The notes under the pieces are model-generated. The model was given only the letters and a program-made list of their open reading frames with translations. It ran no database searches and had not been told where the DNA came from. A stretch of DNA of 64,000 nucleotides, taken from positions 14,851,347 through 14,915,346 of the forward strand of contig OX336355.1 of the NCBI GenBank assembly GCA_946902875.1. Reading direction: 5' to 3'. Position numbers and translations under genes: made by a program. Source of the stretch: Nematopogon swammerdamellus. Taxonomy: Eukaryota; Arthropoda; Insecta; Lepidoptera; Adelidae. This document shows, piece by piece, positions 21,798 to 34,619 of this stretch (position 1 is its first letter; the number at the start of each line of letters is the position of its first letter).

Positions 21798-22320
21798 ACA
21801 GGCTGTCCCCGGACAGGTGTAGTTCCTTTAAGGAGGCTATTCTACGCCTTGTAACAAAAGCACTGGTGAAATAATTTTTTAAATATGTGCTTTCATTAAA
21901 ATTTTAGGATTTTCTAACAAACTAAATGCATACTACAATGTGTGGGCGCCTTTAGACCGTGCGACTGTGAAACGCAAGGCGGAATGGCGCGGGTCGGGGC
22001 GCGAGCGGTACGCGGGCGGGGCGGGCTATCTGTTTGCGTTCACTCGTGTCGCGTCCCGTTCGTATTCCCGCTGCCCGCTGCCCCGCGCCCCGCGCGCGCC
22101 CGATTAGAGCATTACAACATTACACTACATTAATAACTTTAACAATTTATATCTCCGCGACAGGCGTACCTAGAACCCTACTTCTCTAACTAAGTATGTT
22201 TGTTACAAAGCGCAGAATAGCCTCCAGGAACGGTGTCAGCGATGACAGTCAACTTCTTAATTAGTCATAAGTATAGTTTGCCAAATTCGTAGTTCTACAC
22301 CAGTCCGGGGACACCCTGTA
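21798..22320. mobile_element. DNA element with TACAGGGTGTCC-type ends and a GC-rich core
   Basis: Ends TACAGGCTGTCCCCGGACAG and CTGTCC-type inverted CAGTCCGGGGACACCCTGTA, inside TATA flanks. A second inverted pair, GGAGGCTATTCT, lies just inside. The core at 21940-22110 is strongly GC-rich. No transposase; probably a non-autonomous mariner-like or similar element. Confidence 0.75.
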
Positions 22321-22362
22321 TATTGAACTGCTATATAATATATTATAAAAAAAGCAACAGAT

Positions 22363-22986
22363 GGGAAGTGTAGACTCTGCAATGAAAAAGATGAAACAGC
22401 AATGCATATCGTTTCTGGCTGCAAAGTTCTTGTCCAGCCACTGTACCTAAAAAGACATAACCATCTGGTAAAATATGTATATTGGTGCCTCAACAAAAAA
22501 CATAACATTGAGACAACAACTATGTGGTGGAAGTGCCCCCTTAGTGAACCACATGTCAAAGAAAACTCCAGTGCAAAAATAATATGGGAAATTCCAGTTC
22601 TCACCGACTATCCTCTACCGAATAATAGACCGGACATAATATATACTGATTAAATAAATAATAAAACTTTCCTCATAGATGTTACAGTGCCCTCCGATTA
22701 TAATGTTATAAAAAAAGAGACAGAAAAGCTTACCAAATATTATGCACTCAAAATTGAAATTGAAAGGTTATGGAAAACAAAAGCAAAAATTATACCGATA
22801 GTGATTGGAACTACAGGAATTGTTGGCAGATCTATAGACAAATACATTTCGGATTTAAAAGCAGATATCAAAATTGAAATTCTACAACAACAAGCTGCTA
22901 TACACACATGCAATATAATGACAAAATTTATGACCGGCTATTTGGAAGAATTACAAGGAAACAACAATCACACCACTGATGACTAA
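22363..22986 (+). pseudogene. LINE reverse transcriptase polyprotein C-terminus (R2/CR1-like annotation group)
   Basis: Frame 22363-22650 has a zinc-knuckle-like CRLCNEKDETAMHIVSGC and continues to RPDIIYTD, then an in-frame TAA at 22651. The frame resumes with DVTVPSDYNVIKKETEKL and IIPIVIGTTGIVGRSID. This pattern is the C-terminal region common to retrotransposon polyproteins often labelled R2- or jockey-like. It is followed by a 3' tail to about 23120 ending in ATGATGATTGATTGAT. The 5' part is absent. Confidence 0.78.
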
Positions 22987-23394
22987 CATCTACCACTAAT
23001 ATCTACAACATCTACCCTCTCTCCCAAGGTGATCTTGGGCGGGGATCATGACGATTGTCCAGCCAAAACCCAACGATGGCTGAGGTTCAAAAAACTTGGA
23101 CGAGGATTTATATATATGATGATGATTGATTGATACCGGATTGCTAAAATATAAATTACTTGAATGTTTTGCGACATTAGTAATATTGTACGAAATACCT
23201 ATACATTTAACTTGTCGACATTTTCAAACATTATAATGTTGATGAGTTGTAAACTGTCAGCATAATTGATACACGAATGCAACACACGAATAAATACTGT
23301 TTTGCGGTGATGTAATAAAATTGTTGATTCATTATAAATGAATCGTAGTAGCGCCCGCGCAGCTCCGCTCGCGTTATTATTATATACAAACTCG

Positions 23395-23690
23395 ACAGTT
23401 GTTTCTGAACAATCGCATCCCTATGCACGCTGGACTTACCGCGAATGCGTACCAATCGGTTCTGCAGATCTTTCCTCCACAGTCCTGGTAAACTCTGGAA
23501 CGCTCTCCCTGCCCACATATTTCCACCCAAGTACGGTCTCGGGTCCTTCAAGAGAGTAGTGAATAGGCATCTGTTAGGCCGGCGTGGCATTCGCAACCCC
23601 CGCATGCGACCGAATGTCCACGGGCATCGTCAGACACCTCATGGGTGGCTCGGCGCCACATGTTGCGCTTTAAAAAAAAAACTTCCTGGT
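23395..23690 (+). pseudogene. LINE ORF2 C-terminal tail (Jockey/CR1-like)
   Basis: Reads LRTNRFCRSFLHSPGKLWNA, LPAHIFPPKYGLGSFKR and NRHLLGRRGIRNPR, the typical end of Jockey/CR1-like LINE polyproteins, followed by an A-rich end. Confidence 0.75.
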
Positions 23691-23837
23691 TAAATATTAT
23701 TATAAAGAACTGATTGTATAATATTGAATTAGTAATATTTATGTATATTATAAGAAAACCTATAAGTATTAAAAACATAAAATATAAACGTATTATTATA
23801 TTAAACTGAAAAGGAATCTTAAACTATTTTGAAAAGG

Positions 23838-23995
23838 CGTGTTAAATAAAATTAGACTACGACTTATTGTCAGCCTTACTGATTATTATAGCTGGCATGG
23901 CGCCTCTCTGAGCGCGATTTCGCGAGGAGTGGTCTTATCGGCCATGTGTCTGATCTTTAATCATAGCATCCGGTTTCGGCTGTCTATTTAAAAAG
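23838..23995 (+). mobile_element. LINE 3' end fragment
   Basis: GCTGGCATGGCGCCTCTCTG, GAGCGCGATTTCGCGAGGAG and GGCTGTCTATTTAAAAA match the 3' end of the LINE fragment at 44954-45316. Confidence 0.7.
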
Positions 23996-23999
23996 GTAG

Positions 24000-24372
24000 A
24001 TAATATTTTAATGAGCATAATCTCACCAGAATTTCAAAACGACAATACTTGAATTCAATTTTATTCTGAATTGAATGCGACACTGATCCTAAGAAACGAC
24101 CAAGACGTGTCCTTCTTGCTGTAGCGTGCGAGCGGGTGGTTTCATTGACTGTTGCTGCTCGATATCAGTACAGTTGGGTGAAGAATTACAGATTTTAAGT
24201 ATTTGCTTAGGAAGGGAGAGGACGGGTGGAAGGGGGGAGGTGGGTGAGCGAAGTGGAGGGGGAGGGGGGAGGAAAGAGAAGTATAATTTTTAACCCGCGT
24301 AAATAAGCATACAAACCCTTTTTTAAGGTTGCGTATCCATACTAAACCTACGCCGTCTATCTGTCTGACAGA
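24000..24372. other. Spacer with a purine-rich stretch
   Basis: 24208-24275 is nearly all purine (GGAAGGGGGGAGGTGGG...). No gene is recognised. Confidence 0.45.
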
Positions 24373-24592
24373 CAGAGTGGCGGTTCCCCAGGTGAAGCAA
24401 GTGAGGCGCCGCCTCACGCCGCCTCACTTAATTATCTTGAAGGTAAAGAAAAAAAAATCAACATGGATGTTTATTTATTGCTAGACTTGGGCATGTCCTG
24501 TCCTCGAAATGAAAACTGCAATACAACGTTAATAAAATGCTATTATGTAGGTGGTGCCTCACTAAAATTCATTGGCCAGAACCGCCACTATG
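24373..24592. mobile_element. 220-bp MITE, hAT-like ends
   Basis: Ends CAGAGTGGCGGTTC and GAACCGCCACTATG. It interrupts a CTGT-rich repeat, so the target duplication cannot be read. Near the left end GTGAGGCGCCGCCTCAC is a palindrome. Confidence 0.6.
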
Positions 24593-25035
24593 TCTGCCTA
24601 TCTGTCTGTCTGTCTGTCTGTCTGTCAGTCCGTCCTGAGTATATATTTTGAACAGTACCTAATATGTTCCCGGTTGAAATTTTCACAGGATATGTGTTAT
24701 TATGGCGGATATGCCAATAAATAATTAAAGTACAAAATTAAGGCGATTACCATACAAGAAACTTGCTAAGAATAAATTAATACATATTCACGCTACTAAA
24801 TAACAGATGGCGCACATGTAGTTTACATTGCAGGCATCTAAAAGGATCAAGAACAGAACCTTCCGTGCGTGAGTAAAAAAATTAAAAATTTTTATTTTTT
24901 TATATTTTTATCATAAAGTTAAGACATATACCTACCTAATAAATAGAAAGAAAGAAATACATAATTCCTCCTCTTCATTTTTCATACAGAAAACGCAGTA
25001 AATACATTATCATGAAATGCAAAGGCTTATCCCAA

Positions 25036-25319
25036 AGAGTTGGAGGATGACCGCGGTTCGGATTCCACGTAAAACTGTATGTCCCTTTCGTTCTTACCTT
25101 CCTAGATGGTAGGGTATAACCCGCCCGTTGGGCCCGCTGAATAAAAAGATCGGCTGAAACGGCTATATGTAAATAGTTCGTGTTTTCCGTCCAGTTCACT
25201 GCAGCCGGCACCACCGAAGGGAAGCACTGACGTGGCACCAAGTTCACCCGGTGTTATGGGCTGACATCACGGATGTTGTAGGTGATGCAGCCAACCGTGT
25301 CAGTTTCCATTAAAAAAAA
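25036..25319 (+). mobile_element. SINE family A, 5'-truncated
   Basis: From GAGTTGGAGGATGACCGCGG through the B box and body to TGTCAGTTTCCAT and poly-A. Confidence 0.85.
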
Positions 25320-25366
25320 GCCTAAGGTTGCACTCCGGGAGTGCCGGCAGAAGTGAAAACAATGAC

Positions 25367-25732
25367 AAACTGCAAATTGCTGAAAAAGTCCACATCACAA
25401 AAGTTTTGCTGAAGGTAACCACACACCATAGTAATTATGAAACTGCAAATTGCTGAAAAAGTCCACATCACAAAAGTTTTGCTGAAGGTAACCACACACC
25501 ATAGTAATTATCAAACTGCAAATTGCTGAAAAAGTCCACATCACAAAAGTTTTGCTGAAGGTAACCACACACCATAGTAATTATGAAACTGCAAATTGCT
25601 GAAAAAGTCCACATCACAAAAGTTTTGCTGAAGGTAACCACACGCCATAGTAATTATCAAACTCCAAATTGCTGAAAAAGACCACATCACAAGATTTGCT
25701 GAAGGTACACACACACCATAGTATTTTGTTGA
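25367..25732. repeat. 73-bp tandem repeat, five units, between duplicated flanks
   Basis: Unit AACTGCAAATTGCTGAAAAA, then GTCCACATCACAAAAGTTTT and GCTGAAGGTAACCACACACC. The whole lies between two copies of GCCTAAGGTTGCACTCCGGG-AGTGCCGGCAG (25319 and 25868). A related two-unit version is at 55030-55180. Confidence 0.88.
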
Positions 25733-26154
25733 TTTTAAAAAAACCACCGAATCAATTTCGATAAAATTTAAATGGGACCACCTCTGAAGTATGACCTGCC
25801 AAAAAAAAAAAGAATTTTCAAAATCAGCCCACAATTGACGGAGTAATCGCGTAACAAACATAAAAAAAAGCCTAAGGTTGCACTCCGGGAGTGCCGGCAG
25901 AAGTGAAAACTTAAACATCAACGTTGTGCATTTTTGAATATTTTGGAATGGTTAGGGAATAATTTCGCACGAATTGTTTTATTTATCAGTATTTATGTGG
26001 TAAAATACAATATTCATTTATTGCGCTATCGTAGACAAACATGACAATATATATTACATAAAAAATTTAACACTACAGAACTATTATAATTATTTTACAT
26101 CAAAAAGTTTATTTCTCAGAAAAATCAACTTTCATCCATAATTTCAACGAACAT

Positions 26155-26360
26155 TACGCTTTTTCGATCAGGCTACGGATCTGACGCGAGTTTAACATTT
26201 TTACCCATCTAAAAAAAGTGCCAAGCGCCGCTAATGAAGTTTCGAATCTTACGCTTTTTCGATCAGGCTACGGATCTGGCGCGAGATCTGACGCGAGTTT
26301 AACATTTTTTACCCATCTAAAAAAAGTGCGAAGAGCCGCTAAAGAAGTTTTCACTTCAAA
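26155..26360. repeat. ~100-bp direct duplication
   Basis: TTACGCTTTTTCGATCAGGC, TACGGATCTG and TACCCATCTAAAAAAAGTG occur twice. Confidence 0.78.
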
Positions 26361-27453
26361 AATCCTTCGCAAAGTTTGTCCAGCGAGTGTACTTTACTAG
26401 CGCGGCGAGCTGCCGGCCGTGTCAGCAGTACAGTACTGTGTGTGCGAATGTTGTTAGTGTGCAAGCAAGCGCCTGTCGAGGCAGTGTATACACGAGTCTT
26501 CCTTGACACGGTGGTCGCTCACAAGCTCTCCATGACGTGACGGGTAGCGGGTGCGTTTAAGTCATAAATTTTAAGATATAATATATAAAATGTAAAACAA
26601 TAAATATTAAATTTCATTTAATACAAAATAAAATAATATCTATAGTATTAAGTTCTAATTTGACTGTCAATAAAATAGATGAAAATAAAAGTTCAAGCAT
26701 ATACAAATAATAATATTTACTTTATTCTATAAATGAAAATAAGTTAATGTAGGGAAGAAATTAATAGAATATGAACTAGTTATTTATCAATGCGCGCGCC
26801 AAATCAACTCAACAAGTGACATATAAATTGAGGACAAAAAGAAATGGAGAAAAAAATTTTTGCTATAAAAATCATAAAGAAGAATACGAAAATAAACCAG
26901 CCTACGGAGAGTAAAGATCTTAGCCTCTTATCATAAAATAGAAATGTAACCATATAGATTTGGTAACGATGCAAGACACATTGACATGATTGTGTACCTC
27001 GGACCTCCTAAATCTGAAAAAAAATTATTAAAATTTTTATGTATTGATTTATTTATTTATTCGTTTATTTACATATTTTTTCTTTTTTTATATTAATTTT
27101 ACAAATAAAACCTAAATCTAAAATTAATACAAAATAACAAAATGGAATTTCCACCACCGGCGCGGCGGCGCACAGTGGGACGAACTCGTAAAGTTGGGAC
27201 ATAGGGAAATTTGATAGCGGAAACGCGTTCTACTCATTAAAAAGAAGATCTTTTGTAGTTACAGTTTTTTTTATTTGATGAATATTTTTCTAGATAAACA
27301 ACACTTTATGTTTTTTCACTATGGAGCAAAAATTATTTTATGTTTTACTCAAAATTATTGTACGGGTTAATATTAATGAATTTAAAATTATACATATACA
27401 GGTATAATATAACAGTTATGCATAAACACTGCCACTGTAAAATTTAACACTTA

Positions 27454-27588
27454 GGCCCACTTGCACCAACACGAGTTTAAAGTTAAGTAGCGAGATATGG
27501 ATTTAAACGCGGTTCCCACAGTCAACGGGTGCTAGCTTAACGAGTTAAACTGGTTTATATATTAAATTTGTGTTGGTGCAAGTGGGCC
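27454..27588. mobile_element. 135-bp MITE with TTA duplication
   Basis: Inverted ends GGCCCACTTGCACCAACAC and GTGTTGGTGCAAGTGGGCC are flanked by TTA on both sides, as for PIF/Harbinger-type elements. Confidence 0.88.
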
Positions 27589-28764
27589 TTAGTATATATA
27601 GGTATTTAAACATGACTCCAAACTCATGTATGGATTATTGTAAATTGTGAACTATTCATTGATCACAGGTTAAAACAATGTTTCACATTTTTATATATTA
27701 TATTATTGTCTACATTTCTTTCATACTTTATGTGAATATATCTCCAACATAAAACACAATAAATGCTACTTTAACTTGTTTTCGGACTAATAATAAAATT
27801 AATGCTTATACAACTCAAAATCCTCAAAATTCCTCAAAAAAATGCTTATAGATTCATAAAATAGGCTACGTCAGCTAGTTATATGCCAGAGCTCTGCCTT
27901 CGCAAACCTTCGCAATTGGCACCAGCGCCGTTTTCGTTATAAAAATTATATTTTCAACTTAATAATTGTGTATAAGTAAGAAATGCACTGCGTTGTCGCG
28001 CGCGTCGCATTCCTGAGTGTTCGTTTCCGAAAATCGATAAGAGCGCGGAGCGGCAACGCAGTAAATTCGGACATGGCGCGTGAATAAAACAGTATAATAA
28101 TGTGCCAATTGACAATTTCATAATGTTCATGTAATCGTGTGAAAATTGTAACGTTTTTTTCGTAGGTTATGAAATAGAAAATACATGCAAGTTGAAGAAC
28201 ACATTATAAGTCTATAATTATATATACCTACCTAAAAATTACACAGCATTAACTTTTAAATTCTATTTTTCTAAATTATAACAATAATGCCGTGCAATAA
28301 ATAGATAATAAAACTCTATAAGAAGAAAAATTATTATTAATAATAATATTATCTCAGCGTTAGAAAGGGATTGAAAACTCTGAAAACTGTAAGCTAGATC
28401 GAAATACTCCGGGCTTATGCTTATGAAGCAAGATATCGTTTTGTGCTAATCGATTATGGTTTATAATAACTACTTACTATAATTATTTTAAAACGGTATT
28501 ACTTACATGACTACAATTTGGTGTTCTGTTGGAAAATTACCAAACGTGCATATTTCGCACATAACGAATAGGTAACGTTATTTATTTTCGATCGCACGCA
28601 TTGTTTCCTGGAATGGACGATTAGTGATGAACTCCAGCGAGTTTTATCATTAACTATCTGTCTCCGTTACTAATACTTTAAGCGACAATGCGTATGAGCG
28701 GGACAAAGAATTTGGTTTTGCAAGCGATTGTCTTGCTACGCGAGTGGCGGCGAGGCGAACCCGG

Positions 28765-29069
28765 CTACCGATGGTCGGACCCGAGAGAGAGAAACCTCCG
28801 GACAATTCGAGCGGTGTCGAGCAAGACCGCCTTCTGCATCTGACCCTTCTTGATCCAAGCAAGTGGCTCTAGCGAGAGCCTCTTGAGATGATGGTCGAGG
28901 CTCTTCGCTATCAGCCCATGCGCAGACACGACTATGGGCACAACGATCGTCGAGTCCACGGGCCACATGCCGGTAACCTCGTGAGACAGATCGATGTATT
29001 TTAACATCTTGTCTTTTTCTGCCTTCACAAGGTTCTCGTCATGCGGCACCGTGATGTCGACGAGGGCAG
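28765..29069 (-). pseudogene. LINE reverse transcriptase C-terminal fragment, same group
   Basis: On the - strand it reads ALVDITVPHDENLVKAEKDK, IDLSHEVTGMW, VVPIVVSAHGLIAKSLD and LLDTARIVRRFLSL. The arrangement matches the + strand fragment at 22690-22980. Severely 5'-truncated. Confidence 0.75.
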
Positions 29070-29588
29070 CGCTTATTTATTTATATTATTAATATTTTAT
29101 TTTTAATATTTCTTGGGAGGATTTCTTGGCGGCCTCCCCGGTAGAGCGCGTGGAGCGTTTACTTGTTCTGCTATCGCAACACTGATTCTGAAGGAATTTT
29201 CTTAAAAATGTATTGTAATAACTTGTCGACGTTTAGTATTGTTATTGTTTAGCTTAAAGCTGATGCGTGCGCATCCTAGTTGGCAATTGATACCTATAGT
29301 GCACTTGTTTTTGTTTGTTTTTATATATATATATTTTCTAATTTCAATGTAAGTTTATATAAAAAATGTTCTAACGTTTGTGATTTTTTATGTAAATATC
29401 AAGTCTGTTTTTTAACTGTTCACTGAAGTAGCAGTAATCACTTCTCCGTTTGCAGGATATTGTTTCAGGGACAACCAATTGCAAAACCCTGTGCGCCGAA
29501 ATTTAGTGAAATAAATCAAATTTATTATCGCTGTTTTAAGCACAAAATCGATAAGACAAAATCGAACGTTTATCAAGTTGAAAGCAAG

Positions 29589-29645
29589 ATGCATGAGAAA
29601 ATGCAACGAAAAGACTTGAGCAGAGCCCGCGTGATACTGTCGCAG
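29589..29645 (+). CDS. sugar transporter coding exon 1 (residues 1-19)
   Basis: Encodes MHEKMQRKDLSRARVILSQ, the basic cytosolic N-terminus, and ends in phase 0 at a strong donor (CAG|GTGAGA). The same frame is open back to about 29428, with possible acceptors near 29455 and 29465, so the exon may start earlier and the ATG may be internal. Confidence 0.75.
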
Positions 29646-32600
29646 GTGAGAATATTATTTCATGTTTAGTACCGTGATAGTACCACTGCATCTCTTCCCC
29701 GTGTATGTCGTAAGAGGCGACTAAGGGCAAGACAACTCGTGCTAAAGGGCGACAGGATGGCCACCTCTCATCTCGGCACGATCCTTCCACTGAGTCATGC
29801 ATCAGACGAATCTTCGTACCGTGCTTGATAGTTATCTTGTCCGAATAATTTGCTAAATGTCGTGGCCGGTGTTGTGCTGCAGTTTACCCGAGTCCTTGCA
29901 GCACAACATCGATTACTCTGCACACTCCGATTGTCAGTATACAGCATGTGATATGTATGTATGTTAAAAAGGTTGACCGAAAGAAATTACTCACAGTAAC
30001 AAGTCTCTGTATTTAGCTGCTCGTGGTGAATTAAATACTATGATGCTCGTAAAATAATATTTAATATCTTTTTTGAATGTTGTATGGAAGTACGAAATCT
30101 GGCTGGTATTCTTATATGTCTTCCTGTCCTCGAAGTCCTCGAAGTTGTATGTGGCAATTTCGGATTGTTGATTTACTGCGACAGACGATGTGTTGTGTGA
30201 TGTATTGGCATTTGTTACTGTGATGATTTTGTCTGCCATTAAGCCAAGATTGTCTAAGTTATCGGAGTTGGTTATTAGGATGGATTGTAGTGATACTGGT
30301 AGTCGCTGCAACCATAAATGACGGATGACGTCTTCAGAGAAATTGGAACTTGATAAATTTTTCATTTCTCGTAGCAGTTGCGACGGCAGCTTATCTCCTA
30401 GTTTGAGTGTGTTTAAAATTTTCTGCATTCTCTGCTCGTCGCTTTCTGATAAGCGTTTGATGATGCATTGCTTCAGTACATCATATGTTGGGGATGGGTC
30501 CGATTTGATAACGTCGGCGACAGTAGAAAGAGTGTTTCCATCTAAGTTAGCCAATAGATAATTGTATTTGGTTTCTTGTTGTGTTATCTTAGCGAGTGCA
30601 AATTGCGCTTCGATTTGGCGAAACCACAACTGAGGATCCGGCGTCCAGAATGGTGGTATCTTGACAGCGGCATAGGAAATATCTCCAGTACCTTTTTTTA
30701 ATTTTTCCAACTCTGCCTGTAGTTTCGTTACGCGTTCGTCCATCTCGCAGGACGTCTAGATCACGTCGGGGTCACCAGTTTAGCTGCTCGTGGTGAATTA
30801 AATACTATGATGCTCGTAAAATAATATTTAATATCTTTTTTGAATGTTGTATCGAAGATTGACAAGTCTGCAATGACAAGACTATAAACAAAGTTGTCAA
30901 AATTAATATTCTAAATCTGTTCTAATGTCTAGTGGCCAGCACCGCCACATGTACACACACAATTATTGAAAATTTTAATACAATGTATCCACTCAGTACA
31001 TATTGATGTTTGCCTAGGGGCTTCGACCTCTAGGTTCCTACCCCGTTCCCCCTCTGGATTGCCAGTCTAATCACATGCCTGCTGTAGGCTAGCTAGGCAA
31101 TAGCTGGCATCCTCGACCCTATAAGCTGTCGCTTCCTCGTCGCTGAAAACATCCAAAGTTAAAATAAAAAATATATATGTCTATCTTCTGGCATAGGTAT
31201 AGAACTAAAGGGCTGTTTGAGAAAATTCAAAATACTATAATAATTAAAAAAAAACCGGTTGTATGACGAAAAAGATGAAAACGACCCTTGTATGTAGGTA
31301 AGTATTACCGTTTTTACGATAAAGCAAAAACAAGAAAAAGTTTAATAAACACGTTTCTTATATGATCATACCCCTTAATTTTTTATTTTTAGTTTTATTT
31401 TATTATTTTTTAGTATATCCGCACTTATGACACATATTCTGTGAAAGTTCATTCAAGGGGCTATATATTACGGTCAGCCGTTTAAAGGTAGGACAGACGG
31501 ACGGACAGACAAACGACGTAAGCTTAATAGCCTTCCGTACCCAGTACGTTACGAGACCCTAAAAAAGAAAAGTGAAAATCCATAAATATATATCATAAAA
31601 GAAAAAGGCAGAAAATAAAAGGTCATATAATTTTAATCGTCAGCGGAAGAATATTGTGACATGAATATATTTTATCTGTCATCATCAAACAAATTAAGTT
31701 ATTATTATAAAAAATGGCGGACAGCGGGAGTTTGTCGCGTCGGCGTTGTAATTAGAAAAATATATTTTTGTGGTTCTCGCGGTGCGAGAACTTATAAAAC
31801 AGACGTTAAAAGCTACGACAGAATTGGCTGTATACTCTAATGAGTTTTGCCTGTTTCGGGAGGAGACGAATTAATCTAAAAAAAAAAAAAAACAAATTAA
31901 GTTAGTGTTACTATTACCTAACAGCTGTCAGATTCAATAGTTTTGTATAACATAATTTTAAATATTTACGAGCTTCAAGACAGCCGAACTCGCATAACAT
32001 CATAGTTAATATACATATTACCATCGGATTACCAATTGTCCTTAGTCTTATATTATCTTGGTGCATACTAAATGGCAAAATAAGTAACCCAGATCTGCTA
32101 TAGACCACCGCAATCTTTTCCCTCGAGAACCAATCGGCAGGCGTGCTCTCATATGGCAGAAAAACTGCACTCGAACTTATAATAATTTTGTTCTATCCGG
32201 TTAGATTTTTTTTATGGAAACTTACACCGTTGGCTACATCACCTACAACATCCGTGATGTCAGCACATAAGACCTTGGTGAACTAGGCGCCATATCAGTG
32301 CTTCCCTACGTTCGTACCGGCTACACTCAACTGAACGGAAAACACGAATACACAGCCGTTTCAACCGACCTTTCATTCAATCCGTTGGTATCAACCCGGG
32401 CGGGCTAAACCCTACTAAGAAACCCTAGAAGGGAAGGAACCTACAGTCTTACGTGGAATTTACGTCGAGCGGTGACCCATCCAAGTACTGACCGCGCCCA
32501 GGTCGGCCGATAGTCGACCGACCGCACCACTGTGCTGCGGAGTAAAACTGTAGGTCCCTTCCCTTGCCCTTTACTAGGTGGTAGCCGTAGTAGACGTTAG

Positions 32601-34586
32601 ATGGCCGCATAGCAGCCTCGGCTGTTTTCCTCTAGTCTAGTATAGACAGCAATCGTAAGGGAAGTCTCCGGTATAGCCTTCTCGGAGTTGATATTGCCTG
32701 ATCGGAGCACGTGCTCTGGCCCATCTGACTCAGCAGCCCATACCGGATTACCTTAAAAAAATATATTGTCGATTTCTCTACCGCTCTGCTGCAGCAGCGT
32801 CTCTTTGAAGGTTGGTTGAGCGCAATAGCCGGAGGGGGTTGTTTGTTGTTGATTTGGTTTGGGGTTGGCTCTAGACCTGCAAACTAGTCCCGCTTGGTTG
32901 AGGACCTTCGTGCAAAACCCCGCGATCTCCAGCTACCCCAGCCAGCCTATGTCTTCCATGAAAGCCACAAGTCGACTGGGGTGTCTGCAGACCTCTGCTA
33001 GCCGGAGGCGGTGTGTAGCGGTCGAGTTATCAACTGCACTGCGGGGGCTACGGACGTCGATGCGCAAACTCACGAAAAGACAACACTTGAGCACCGCATT
33101 TACGTTGCGCACACTCAGCATTTCGTTCGCATTCGACACCATTGGCGGAATGCGGTTATGCTGCAGCGACTTCAGGGTTATCGGCCTTAGAGACGCCGAA
33201 CTTGACAACTGCATGCTTCAGTATGTTTACTTAGGGTTTTGCCGCTATTACACATTGTGTTAATGTTTTCGCTTATGCGGTACACTAAAGACTACTTACT
33301 TTGGTCGACGTTTTGTTTCCCGCTCCGGAGACTTGTTCATGACTCGCGGAACTGCGCCGACCCGGAAGAAACCTGACACGTCGACCAGTCAGATGTCAAC
33401 TGGCGGTCGTCGCTGAAGTAAATTTACACCGCGGCTTTACGTAAATTTACGTCAGGCGTCTGAACATGTCTCCGGTGCGGGAGACGAAACTTTGACCAGC
33501 TGCTGAACTTCTGCGACGAGAGTGGATGGCTCCGATCCCGCTCTGGCCCCACCAGCTTCCTGAACAGCGATGTCCGCTTCGACCACCAAGTCTTTCAGGA
33601 GGGCTGTCACGTCGACATGGTCAAAGGAGGCAGGCGGCAACTTTACAACAAGTCTTCGTCTTTCCATCGTCACTTACTCCACTTTTGTTTACTTTCTGTA
33701 AACTATTCGTAGTGATCATTAAACTAGAACACAAACTAAGTAAAACTAAGTAAAATTATCTAGTTCTACTGACATTGTCTATCCTATTGCTTCTACTGTT
33801 CCTAACGAAGTCCAATCAACAAATATTAAGAGACGAAGCGAAAGGTTACTGGGCCTCATTGAAACTGCTCCCGATAGAGTCAATGACACAGGCCCGTTCA
33901 GTTGACGCTCTTTGAATTAGTTTTTCTATTATCATAAAACGCAACGTCTGTCCTGTAACGACTAAACTCGAAAGCAGCTGAACTGATTTACGTTCAGTCT
34001 TTACTCATAAAATCTGGTATTTAATGTGATCGATATAGGCCAAAGACTATCAGTAATATCAGTAGCACGATACTTGTAGAAGGAAATACGTATAGTATGA
34101 AAATGATGCACGGCGGGAACGTGGCATTTCATCTTGTCTATGAAAAAAATCATCAGTAACAGGTACTAAGTCCTGTGGAGGACGATGATAAAAGTGTGGA
34201 GAGATGTCAGCATCCTCTGTCTCCACTATGTTGGCTGCGCAGCAGCTTACTGTTGGGTGGCCTACTGCCCGATGCTTTCTGTATGGTCGAAAGAATTGTG
34301 TGAATGTGTTGTGGCATCTGAAGGGTGTGATAATTTAGACATTAGCACCATCTCCTGGCGTTGCTGTGAGCCTTTGTTGTCTCTGCAGCGCGAAACTGTA
34401 GGGTCGAAAGAATTGCGTGAATGTGATGTGTTTCCTTCAGTGTATGACTTGGGATCATTCAAGAGACGCGTAAAAAGGCATCTGTCACGCCGGCACGGCA
34501 TTCGCAGCCCCCGTTCTAAAACGAATGCTTTTGGGCGTCGTCGGCTCAACAATCCATGCTGACGGCGCCAAGTGTCTCGCGTATCA

Positions 34587-34619
<33 letters not shown>

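Larger units (their letters stand above)
25922..28764. other. Long AT-rich region upstream of the transporter
   Basis: Contains a direct duplication (26155-26360) and a MITE (27454-27588). Elsewhere there is no coding signal. A GC-richer patch at 26400-26540 and another at 27990-28085 could be old untranslated exons or promoters of the transporter, but no transcript evidence is visible. Confidence 0.4.
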
